Source of the DNA: E44-bin32 sp041573795
GTDB lineage: Bacteria > Chloroflexota > Anaerolineae > Anaerolineales > E44-bin32
Direction: 5' to 3'
DNA length: 64,000 bases
NCBI GenBank assembly: GCA_041573795.1
Contig: JBFFQB010000001.1
Coordinates: 87,629-151,628, forward strand
The notes below the pieces were generated by a model. That model made no database searches. It was given only the letters and a program-made list of their open reading frames with translations, and had not been told where the DNA came from. Shown one piece after another: positions 52,854 through 60,376 of this stretch (the stretch's first letter is position 1; the number at the start of each line of letters is the position of its first letter). The position numbers were made by a program, and so were the translations under genes.

Positions 52854-53708
52854 CTAATCTGGCAAAGACGAAGAAGGTGAAGCCGGTTCGTAGCGAAACT
52901 GGAGGCAGTAGTGATGGTGGATGTTACTCACCCAGGCATTGCCCATACCATAAGGCGCAAGAGGTACATTGTCCTGAAGCCAGACCCTCTCATCCTTAAG
53001 TGAAAGGAAGGAACTCAGGCGCTGGGCTAAGTCCCAAGCCAGGGGATAGATGCGCCCTCCTTTCTTTAGGTTTTTAACAATGATTGTGATATAGGCTCGT
53101 GGTTTAAGGTTGGTTACCACGCCCTTATAGATTCGGGTCAGTTGATCCAGAAAATCATCATAGTCATCGATATTCCCCAGATCAGCTGGATGATCGGAGT
53201 AGACAACATCCAGCGTTGGGGAGTCACGACGCTTTTGTTGCGTTTCTGCGCCGCGCGCATGGAGCATGTTCCAGTATGGTGGCGAGGTGAGGATGTAATC
53301 GATTGGGGGTAACTCCAACCTATCTACTTCAGCGGCGTCAGCCGTAATTATTTTCGCATGCAGGTCCGCAGCGGCCGCCCCTATCTTCTCACGCTCTTGA
53401 TCGATCAATTCGCGCGCAATATCGGCATACTGGGGATTGAGTTCTATGCCAATACTATGTCGACCGCTTCGAAGGCTGGCAATTAGCGTTGAACCGGTCC
53501 CGGCCATCGGATCAAGAATGGTCGCGCCTGATTTTGAAAAAAACTCGATGAAAGACTGGGCGAGTGTTTCGGGAAATTTTGCCGGATGTCGTTTGACATC
53601 TTTCTTTCGTGGTGGAGGGTTGTGAATGAACCAGGATTTTTGGAACTTGATCCATTGCTTGGGATTGAGATCGTTCAGTTGATTTCTAAAAGGGCGTTTT
53701 GTTGGCAT
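52854..53708 (-). CDS. Orphan DNA methyltransferase (N4-cytosine/N6-adenine class)
   Basis: 284 residues. A motif-X-like RHPAKFPETLAQ (40-51), the SAM-binding motif I TILDPMAGTGSTL (63-75) and the catalytic motif IV TSPPYW (141-146). TSPPY is typical of N4-cytosine enzymes, but N6-adenine is possible. There is no restriction endonuclease or specificity gene nearby, so it is an orphan. The start is ATG 53708 or TTG 53717; the latter overlaps the upstream lipoprotein stop. It sits at the end of a lipoprotein run, an odd context. Confidence 0.85.
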   Translation of the reverse strand: MPTKRPFRNQLNDLNPKQWIKFQKSWFIHNPPPRKKDVKRHPAKFPETLAQSFIEFFSKSGATILDPMAGTGSTLIASLRSGRHSIGIELNPQYADIARELIDQEREKIGAAAADLHAKIITADAAEVDRLELPPIDYILTSPPYWNMLHARGAETQQKRRDSPTLDVVYSDHPADLGNIDDYDDFLDQLTRIYKGVVTNLKPRAYITIIVKNLKKGGRIYPLAWDLAQRLSSFLSLKDERVWLQDNVPLAPYGMGNAWVSNIHHHYCLQFRYEPASPSSSLPD

Positions 53709-53713
53709 AGGAA

Positions 53714-54502
53714 TCAATCTGTAGCTGTGGTCGTAGCTGTGGGCTGCAGCAATTGTACGGTGAAATTATCGAAGGATGCCGTTGTCTGGCCACTCAGACG
53801 CGCGCGTACAAGTAGCCCAACCCTGCCGGCAGATAGGGCGAGATCGCGATCGCTAAATAGTTCCTCCCCGTTTACGAAAAAGCTGAATTGATCATTCTGC
53901 ATTAAGACCCCCAAACGATTGGATAGGAATAATCCAGGGAAGATGGTTGTGGAACGAGAATTTGGAACAATTATTCGCTCGGCACCTTCCACAACGCCAA
54001 CAACACGGGCTTCTCCCTCACAAGTGAGCACGAAACGATAGTGCTCAAACGAATCGTTGATCCGGAAACCAATACCAAACTCATCATTGTCGGAACACAA
54101 TTCGGGACGGACATCAACTTCGATATATGCGTTATACAGTGGGTCAACCGGGCTGATGGCCATATAAAGACCATTGGTTTGCCGTACGGAGACAATTAGA
54201 CGTCCCTCGCTGAAACTTATTCCACCCGGTGCGAGTTCTGCGGCATCCCAATTCATACTACTAGAAAAATCATCGTGAAAGATTATTGTTCCCAATTCGG
54301 AAACAAGATCCGGGGTAGGAGATCCAGTCGGAAGAGGTGTGAAGGTTGAAGTAGGAATCAAAGTTGGGAACGCTACTGTAGCGGTTGGCGGCTGAGGGGT
54401 GGCCGTCGGTAACGCTTGTACTGGGAGCTCAAACGGTACACATCCTGACATGGTGAAAGCAAGGCTGTATAGGAGCAGCGCCTTTATATGGGCTAAAGTC
54501 AT
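53714..54502 (-). CDS. Lipoprotein with lectin-fold (LamG-like) domain, paralog 3
   Basis: 262 residues. The signal peptide ends at FTMSGC (lipobox). A Pro/Thr-rich linker follows (about 20-65), then a concanavalin-A-like jelly-roll domain: FHDDFSSSMNWD, YIEVDVRPELCSDNDEFGIGFRI, YRFVLTCEGEARVV, NRLGVLMQNDQFSFFVNGEELF, ASFDNFTV. The two cysteines match those of its paralogs. Ligand unknown. It is paralogous to the next two genes. The ATG at 54502 is preferred over a TTG 27 bases upstream. Confidence 0.8.
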   Translation of the reverse strand: MTLAHIKALLLYSLAFTMSGCVPFELPVQALPTATPQPPTATVAFPTLIPTSTFTPLPTGSPTPDLVSELGTIIFHDDFSSSMNWDAAELAPGGISFSEGRLIVSVRQTNGLYMAISPVDPLYNAYIEVDVRPELCSDNDEFGIGFRINDSFEHYRFVLTCEGEARVVGVVEGAERIIVPNSRSTTIFPGLFLSNRLGVLMQNDQFSFFVNGEELFSDRDLALSAGRVGLLVRARLSGQTTASFDNFTVQLLQPTATTTATD

Positions 54503-54652
54503 AGTCTTCTCATCAGCGGATATGGTCAATAGATTTGCTCAAGCTTGACCAACATGTGCATGTGACGCTAGAACGTGCTGAAGCTGAGGATACATCCTTT
54601 TACAGAATCCGAAAATAGATGGGCAAGGTATTGCAGGTATTGCTGATGAGGG

Positions 54653-55489
54653 CTAAGGTGTTACATACCAGAGTTTAAAATCATCAAACGTCACTGTCAG
54701 TCCCGCCGTAATTTGTGCATTGGCGTAAAGTCCATAATTACCAGAAAAGAAGGTTGCATCTTCCGCTTGGGCAAGTACTTCTCCGTTGGCAACAGGGTAG
54801 AGCTGGTTTCCGACAGCAAGTAACCCCATGGTGTTGCTGCTACCATCGGTGCTGATGAATTGGCTGGGGGTCCAATCCAAGAGAGTTTGGATAGTGCCTG
54901 AAAAGAGTTTTCTTAGGCGGTAACTACCATCGCATGAAAATTCAAGCATATATCCACTATCTCGATTCTCGGGTTCAACACGAACCGCAAGGCCGTAGGC
55001 ATCCTTACCACTGCACTCACCAATCTCTGCACTAACTTCAACGTAGATGTTTCCGGCATCGATGTCGGGAACAGTTGTGCTCCACCAGAGGAAGGAGTCG
55101 GCAAGGTAATCCGTAGCACGATGAGTGCCTTCAAGAGTGATGTTTGATGCACCCTCAAAACTTGGTCCTACCCAGGTAACGTTGGAACTGAAATCATCCC
55201 AATAGTCTGGGGCTGATAGGTTCAATCCGAAGCGCGGATCATCTTCATCGAGGGGGATGGGGGTGGGGACGTCCGTAGGGGCTTCGGTTGGCGTTGGGCT
55301 CGCTGTCGGCGTGGACGTGATCAAGGGAGTGGCGCTGGGAGGAGGCGTATTCGTGGGAAAGGATGGTTGCGGAGGAACCACTGAACCTTGAAGGTCTTCT
55401 TGTGGTTCTCCCACGGGTGCTGGTCGGGTGCAGGCAACGATAAGCAGCAGAAGAGAGAGTGTGATTAGGAATCGATGGTTATGCCTCAT
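54653..55489 (-). CDS. Lipoprotein with lectin-fold domain, paralog 2
   Basis: 278 residues. The lipobox LLLIVAC follows a hydrophobic signal. A Pro/Thr/Ser linker is followed by the jelly-roll domain (DYWDDFSSNVTW, YVEVSAEIGECSGKDAYGLAVRV, YMLEFSCDGSYRLRKL, NTMGLLAVGNQLYPVANGEVLA, TVTFDDFKLWY). The ATG at 55489 overlaps the stop of paralog 1 (ATGA). The conserved Cys pair (GECSGKD, FSCDG) probably forms a disulfide, in line with an exterior location. Confidence 0.8.
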   Translation of the reverse strand: MRHNHRFLITLSLLLLIVACTRPAPVGEPQEDLQGSVVPPQPSFPTNTPPPSATPLITSTPTASPTPTEAPTDVPTPIPLDEDDPRFGLNLSAPDYWDDFSSNVTWVGPSFEGASNITLEGTHRATDYLADSFLWWSTTVPDIDAGNIYVEVSAEIGECSGKDAYGLAVRVEPENRDSGYMLEFSCDGSYRLRKLFSGTIQTLLDWTPSQFISTDGSSNTMGLLAVGNQLYPVANGEVLAQAEDATFFSGNYGLYANAQITAGLTVTFDDFKLWYVTP

Positions 55490-56415
55490 GGAATAAATGG
55501 TATATTCCAAAAGGCAAAATCGTCAAATGTCGCCGTAAGGTCATATGTGACAGCGGAACGGACATAAGCTGCGAAATAGCCAAAGCTGTATGGCATGATC
55601 GCATCCCAATACTCCCCAACCTCGAAGCCATTTACAAACAGGTAAAACTTGCCGTCATAGCCCCAGATCCCTAATCGGTTCGTGGCGCCCAGGCCAGAGT
55701 TGATTGTATCGGAGGTCGTCCAGTCGATCAGAATCGCGGTTGGCCCTGTTTCTCGGTAGCGCAGCAAGCGCCAGGCACCATCACAGGATACTTCAAACGC
55801 ATAGCCAGTGGGCGTCTTTTCCTGGTCGATGCGGATCGTAAGGCCAACGGCGTCTTTACCAGCACAATCCCCGTTCGTGGTACTTATTTCCGCGTACACA
55901 CGCCCTGATTGCATATAGGTGTAAGACCAGTAAACATTCTTGTTCAACGGGTCGTAATCAACGCCAAAAAGGTGTCCGTCCTCCACCCGGTAGGCGGCAA
56001 AGTTCTCCGTGTCGTAGTCATACCAGGTATCGGGGTTATTGAAGTAATCGACATGATCCGGATTAGCCAAATCGAGAAGATTGCGAGGATCTTCGGGATC
56101 GCTTAGCGCGAAAGGTGTCGGAGTTGGTTCCAGCTCAAGTCGCCGGGCGCTCGAAGTGGGGCTCACCTCTGGGGGAGGTGCTGCAGGTTCCTCTTCGGAG
56201 GGGGCTTCTACGGCTTGCTCCCCGCTTTCGGCTTCAATAGCAGAGGTTGGCTCCAAAGCAATTGGATCCTGGACGACAGATTCTTCACCAGCGGCAGGAA
56301 CACTACTTCTGCCCATCGAATAGGCAATATAAAGCAGCGCAAGAAGAAGCAACACCGCAAGGACAATTATGATTACGCGCTCGAGACTGAGACCCTTGCT
56401 TTCCGACGTACTCAT
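55486..56415 (-). CDS. Membrane-anchored lectin-fold protein, paralog 1
   Basis: 309 residues. Here the N terminus is a membrane anchor (VIIIVLAVLLLLALLYIAYSMG, residues about 14-33) and not a lipoprotein signal. A Glu/Pro/Ser-rich linker (40-110) leads to the jelly-roll domain (YAEISTTNGDCAGKDAVGLTIRI, YAFEVSCDGAWRLLRY, NRLGIWGYDGKFYLFVNGFEVG, TATFDDFAFWN). First of three tandem paralogs. A role in binding surface glycans or matrix is possible but not shown. Confidence 0.8.
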   Translation of the reverse strand: MSTSESKGLSLERVIIIVLAVLLLLALLYIAYSMGRSSVPAAGEESVVQDPIALEPTSAIEAESGEQAVEAPSEEEPAAPPPEVSPTSSARRLELEPTPTPFALSDPEDPRNLLDLANPDHVDYFNNPDTWYDYDTENFAAYRVEDGHLFGVDYDPLNKNVYWSYTYMQSGRVYAEISTTNGDCAGKDAVGLTIRIDQEKTPTGYAFEVSCDGAWRLLRYRETGPTAILIDWTTSDTINSGLGATNRLGIWGYDGKFYLFVNGFEVGEYWDAIMPYSFGYFAAYVRSAVTYDLTATFDDFAFWNIPFIP

Positions 56416-56509
56416 GGCAACCTCCTGATTAAGGCGCAGTGATTGGAGAGTGTGTTATCTAAGTTGTGCATAAATGGTGCGGAGGAACCTTATCCCTCGA
56501 GATAATCAC

Positions 56510-56533
56510 CCTAAGCTTAGGTCGGGTTATAAT
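56510..56533 (+). promoter_or_regulatory. Palindrome next to the -10 box of the aldo/keto reductase gene
   Basis: The perfect 12-bp palindrome CCTAAGCTTAGG (56510-56521) ends 6 bases before a perfect TATAAT (56528-56533). This is a suitable place for a repressor or activator site. Confidence 0.5.
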
Positions 56534-56576
56534 CCCGGCGGCATAGAACGTAGGTCCTAAATTACAGGAGGGGCAT

Positions 56577-57545
56577 GTGGAATACCGCAAAATGGGAAGT
56601 TGCGGGCTAAAACTGAGCGCGATCTCACTCGGAGCGTGGGTTACCTTCGGTGATCAGATCGATGCCAGGACAGCCAAGGATCTTACCCATCGAGCCTATG
56701 AGGCGGGGGTTAATTTCTTCGATAATGCAGACATTTATGCCAATGGCAAGGCTGAAGAGGTAATGGGAGGGGCAATCAAAGAACTGCAGCGCGAGAGTCT
56801 AATTATTTCAAGCAAGGTGTACTGGCGGACTATGCCGGGGCCCAACGGCAAGGGCCTTTCACGTAAGCACATCATGGAGTCATGTGAAGCTTCCCTCCGC
56901 CGGTTGGGACTCGATTATCTCGACATTTATTTTTGCCATCGCTATGATCATGAAACGCCCTTGGATGAGGTCGTGAGAGCCATGGATGACCTCGTACGGC
57001 AAGGCAAAGTCCTCTACTGGGGGACTTCAGAATGGAGGGCGGCACAAATCGCCCATGCTTATGGTATCGCCGAGACTTGGGGTTGTTATGCGCCAGCTGT
57101 TGAGCAACCCCAATACAGTATGCTTGTCCGAAGCAAGGTTGAGCGTGAATTGGTGCCAGCGGTGGATGATTATGGCTTTGGGATGGTTACCTGGAGTCCA
57201 TTGAAATTTGGATTATTAAGCGGCAAGTACAACCAGGGGGATCCAGCTGAGAAGACTCGCCTCACGCGAGAACCGGAGTGGGGAAAGGAAGTCATAACAA
57301 ACGAACATCTTGAAAAGGTGCGGCAGTTGACGGATCTGGCGGGCGAGTTGGGAGCCACGACTGCGCAGCTGGCGATTGCATGGCTGTTACGGTTCCCCCA
57401 GGTGAGCAGTGTTATCACAGGAGCAACGAAAGTTGAACATCTTGAGGATAACCTTGGTGCGTTGAGTGTCGCTGAGAAATTAACCCCTGAGGTTCTCGAG
57501 CGAATTGAAATGATCCTCGCTAACAAACCAGAAGATGAAGAGTAA
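56577..57545 (+). CDS. Aldo/keto reductase, Kv-beta-like
   Basis: 322 residues with an NADPH-dependent aldo/keto reductase barrel. It begins MEYRKMGSCGLKLSAISLGAW, has VNFFDNADIYANGKAEEVMG with the catalytic Asp and Tyr, ISSKVYW with Lys, and YFCHRYDHETP with the His position. The cofactor part is RFPQVSSVITGATKVEHLEDNL. It resembles the voltage-gated potassium channel beta-subunit group. The start is GTG after GGAGGGG; an ATG overlapping it by two bases is out of frame. Confidence 0.93.
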   Translation: MEYRKMGSCGLKLSAISLGAWVTFGDQIDARTAKDLTHRAYEAGVNFFDNADIYANGKAEEVMGGAIKELQRESLIISSKVYWRTMPGPNGKGLSRKHIMESCEASLRRLGLDYLDIYFCHRYDHETPLDEVVRAMDDLVRQGKVLYWGTSEWRAAQIAHAYGIAETWGCYAPAVEQPQYSMLVRSKVERELVPAVDDYGFGMVTWSPLKFGLLSGKYNQGDPAEKTRLTREPEWGKEVITNEHLEKVRQLTDLAGELGATTAQLAIAWLLRFPQVSSVITGATKVEHLEDNLGALSVAEKLTPEVLERIEMILANKPEDEE

Positions 57546-57607
57546 AGTTTTCCTGCAGATCCCGTTTGCGGAGGTGGGGATCACTACGCGGGTGAAGGGA
57601 TTCCGTA

Positions 57608-58600
57608 CTAGCTAAATTGGGGAAGTTCGGATTTAAGGACGAAGCCACCTTCCTGATCGAAATCGATCCGATCGGCGAAAGATCGGCCAATATCCTCGAG
57701 AAAATCAACAGCCCAGACAGCGTCCATATCAAGATCATCTAACTTGCGATTTGGTGGGAGCGTAATCCCGAGCTCCTGGATAACATCTTCAGCAAGGTCG
57801 AGTTGATATCTGCGAAGATCGATGCGGCCGGTTTCATCGTACTCCTTGCGGGTTACGAAGGTCTGCCACTCCGTCGCGTCTTCGAGAGCCTCGGCTAGTG
57901 CCCAAAGGCCCCATTGCAGCACATTGGCCTTGAAGGCATTGATGCGGTGGGGTCGTGCGCCTGTCCCAAATGACAAGAGGCGTGTATCACCTGGCAAGTA
58001 GCGGCCAGCGCTGTAATGCAGCGCTTCGACGGCAGTATGGTAAGAAGGGTTTCCGGCAACCCCTACTCCACCATCTACCCATGTGTGCTCCACACCACGC
58101 ACCTCCGCTTGATGAGCAGGAAAGTAGGTTGGCGCAGCAATGCTGGCCAGAACAGCATCCTTTAGCGTGATCGTCCCCCATAAGCTGGCATTTCCCGGAC
58201 CATCGCGAACGAAAAAGTCAGTGCGACTGGACTCTACATTCTTCGCGGTGATTAACACGTCTTTGGTTAATTGATTCAATTGCCGATTTGCGCCGATGTC
58301 ATCAAGCTGCCGCTCGATGAAATCATTGCTGTAGCGATGGTTGCCAAGGTTGAGCAAGATCTGCCACCAGGGCAGACGCTGAAAAGCCTTCCGGGCTAGA
58401 TCTCGGTACAGGGCAAGAATACCGCGAGCGCTCAACCCGAGCGCAATCCCTCCAGCGATAATGGCACCTGTCGATGTACCTGCCACCATGTCAAAGAGTT
58501 CGGGAGCTGATTTTCCCTCTTTCTTCTCGAGTTCAACCAAACAGGCCAGAGGGATAATGCCGCGAATGCCGCCACCATCCACGCTAAGGATGGTTTTCAT
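57608..58600 (-). CDS. Patatin-like phospholipase
   Basis: 330 residues. The oxyanion-hole motif SVDGGGIRGIIPL, the nucleophile elbow GTSTG (Ser43) and the catalytic Asp in TWVDGGVG are all present, giving a complete Ser-Asp lipid acyl hydrolase. LKDAVLASIAAPTYFPAH is also typical. Patatins occur as free lipases and as effectors in anti-phage systems, but no cyclic-nucleotide synthase or other defence gene lies next to it. The ATG at 58600 is 9 bases after GGAGGG. Confidence 0.92.
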   Translation of the reverse strand: MKTILSVDGGGIRGIIPLACLVELEKKEGKSAPELFDMVAGTSTGAIIAGGIALGLSARGILALYRDLARKAFQRLPWWQILLNLGNHRYSNDFIERQLDDIGANRQLNQLTKDVLITAKNVESSRTDFFVRDGPGNASLWGTITLKDAVLASIAAPTYFPAHQAEVRGVEHTWVDGGVGVAGNPSYHTAVEALHYSAGRYLPGDTRLLSFGTGARPHRINAFKANVLQWGLWALAEALEDATEWQTFVTRKEYDETGRIDLRRYQLDLAEDVIQELGITLPPNRKLDDLDMDAVWAVDFLEDIGRSFADRIDFDQEGGFVLKSELPQFS

Positions 58601-58644
58601 AATGTTCTCCCTCCAAACCACTCAGACTTGCTATCGTCATTTTC

Positions 58645-59418
58645 TCAGACCCTATCATGCCTCTCAGCCTTTTCGATGGGCACAATGTTGACTGTATCAA
58701 AATGAAATTCACGCTGGAAGGCAGCGATAATTGCGGAATGAACAGTAGACATCGATGGAGGTTTTTCAAAGAGATCGGCTAACGAGATCGCTGGATAGTC
58801 AGCCAGCCCACAGGCGATAATCCCCTCCCAATAAGTCATATCAGGATTGACGTTAAGTGCGAACCCGTGCCGGCTGATCCCCCGGGAATCAACTTTGACG
58901 CCTATGGAGGCGATCTTAGAAGGTTGGATTCTTGCAGCCGGAGGGCAATGTCGACAGCGCGAGGCCACATCGGGTTGGACCCAGACACCGGTCAGATCCG
59001 GTATCTGACCACTGACCAGCCCGAGTTGTGCCAGTGCTCGAATGATGACCTTCTCCAGCTTGCGAATATAGCCTACGTAATCAGCCTTAGGAAGATGACC
59101 GTTATGGTCGACTTGCCCGAGTGCGAGAAGGGGGTAGCCTACCAGCTGACCCGGTCCATGGTAGGTCACATCGCCTCCGCGATCGATCCAGTGAACTTCT
59201 ACCCCGCGCGTATCGAGCTCGATCTGATTCCAAAGTAGATTTTGAGCTTCGCCACGCCTGCCAAATGTATAGGTGTGGGGATGTTCAAGGAGTAATAGAA
59301 TGGCGTTTTCCTGCCCCGTTGCAACCGCACCCGCCATTTGCTCCTGCAGTGTACGCGCGGCAGCGTAAGGTGTCTGCTGAAGCATCACGACTTTAAGGCT
59401 AGAAACCTGTGATCCCAT
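58645..59418 (-). CDS. lipB: Octanoyl-[acyl-carrier-protein]:protein octanoyltransferase
   Basis: 257 residues. LipB moves octanoyl groups from ACP to lipoyl domains. LLLLEHPHTYTFGRRG, DRGGDVTYHGPGQLVGYPLL, KIASIGVKVDSRGISRHGFALNV (with the catalytic Lys) and WEGIIACGL (with the catalytic Cys) are all visible. An insertion around CRHCPPAARIQPS between the usual TGVWV and KIASIG segments is slightly longer than normal. No lipA lies nearby. It starts 5 bases after the PHP gene ends. Confidence 0.93.
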   Translation of the reverse strand: MGSQVSSLKVVMLQQTPYAAARTLQEQMAGAVATGQENAILLLLEHPHTYTFGRRGEAQNLLWNQIELDTRGVEVHWIDRGGDVTYHGPGQLVGYPLLALGQVDHNGHLPKADYVGYIRKLEKVIIRALAQLGLVSGQIPDLTGVWVQPDVASRCRHCPPAARIQPSKIASIGVKVDSRGISRHGFALNVNPDMTYWEGIIACGLADYPAISLADLFEKPPSMSTVHSAIIAAFQREFHFDTVNIVPIEKAERHDRV

Positions 59419-59423
59419 TTATC

Positions 59424-60257
59424 TTATCTACCGGGCTTGTCAAAGTCTACTATAGTGCATTGCCGATTTTCATACTGTGCCAGGCCAGTGAACCCAGCCG
59501 ATTGCACCATCATTCTCATTGATGAAAGCCCGAAGCCAACTTCTTGAGGGCTGTGGGCATCAGATCCTAATGTGATGGAACGTCCGCCCTCTTCGCGGAA
59601 CCATTGCAGCAAGATAGCATCCGGAGAAGGGCGCTGGATGGAGCGTCGCAGCGTAGCGGTGTTTATTTCAAGTGCCTGCCCGCGATCTGCGAGCCGACGC
59701 AGTATTCGGCGGATGGGCTCATGATAGTCTTCTGGTTGGTAAGTTCCATAGTATTCATACCCGTATCGCTTGACGACATCGAAGTGTGCCAGAATATCGA
59801 ACTCACCCTCATCAACCAACCGTTCAAGTTCAAGGAAGTAGGCGAGGTAACTGTCGCGCTCATTCGACCGAAAGAAAGACCTGTCAAATACGGAAATGTC
59901 ATCGACCCAGTGGAGCGAACCAAGGATGAAATCCCAGGGATATTCTAAGGCAAGCTGGTTAACTCGTTGAGCAAAGCGATGCGGCTCACCGACCTCGATG
60001 CCTGCCCGCAGGATCAGCTCACCGCTGAACTTCTGCTTGCATACGCTGAAACTTTCCCACCAGGCTTCTAAGTCCAGGTAATCCTGGAAGGGATCATCGG
60101 GATGGAGGTCAAAATGGTCGCTAAAACCAATCTCAGGGATACCGGCTTGAATTGCTGCCACGCACATCTGCTCCATGCTCGCTTCCGAGTCGCACGAAAA
60201 GAGCGAGTGGATATGATAGTCATGCAGAGCATGATTGCCGCCTGGATTTTCGTTCAT
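59424..60257 (-). CDS. PHP-domain phosphatase, histidinol-phosphatase (HisJ) type
   Basis: 277 residues. Metal ligands of the PHP fold are visible: DYHIHSLFSCDSEASM, IGFSDHFDL, AGIEVGEP, FILGSLHWVDDISVFDR, FDILAHFDVVKRYG and ITLGSDAHSPQEVG. This pattern fits the HisJ class, which removes phosphate from histidinol phosphate, though other small phosphate esters are possible. No his biosynthesis genes are nearby. It is 5 bases upstream of lipB on the same strand. Confidence 0.9.
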   Translation of the reverse strand: MNENPGGNHALHDYHIHSLFSCDSEASMEQMCVAAIQAGIPEIGFSDHFDLHPDDPFQDYLDLEAWWESFSVCKQKFSGELILRAGIEVGEPHRFAQRVNQLALEYPWDFILGSLHWVDDISVFDRSFFRSNERDSYLAYFLELERLVDEGEFDILAHFDVVKRYGYEYYGTYQPEDYHEPIRRILRRLADRGQALEINTATLRRSIQRPSPDAILLQWFREEGGRSITLGSDAHSPQEVGFGLSSMRMMVQSAGFTGLAQYENRQCTIVDFDKPGR

Positions 60258-60364
60258 GTCGCAGCAACCTTCTTGATCAGATTTCCACGCTTGCCATAGA
60301 AGCAGAGTATGAATGCGTTCGGCATAGCTCTTGCAGAATATCTGATAGTTTTATCGATTACGAG

Positions 60365-60370
60365 TAGAAT
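60365..60370 (+). promoter_or_regulatory. -10 box spaced for a leaderless mRNA
   Basis: TAGAAT ends exactly 6 bases before the ATG at 60377. CTGATA at 60342-60347 is a weak -35 at 17-base spacing. No ribosome site is present. Confidence 0.5.
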
Positions 60371-60376
60371 TCGATT

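Noticed and set aside
52817..52999. A 60-codon plus-strand frame at 52.8 kb
   Set aside because: It overlaps the end of the DNA methyltransferase on the other strand and has no recognisable features.
57608..58600. Patatin as an anti-phage (CBASS) effector
   Set aside because: No cyclic-nucleotide synthase or accessory gene is adjacent; neighbours are metabolic.
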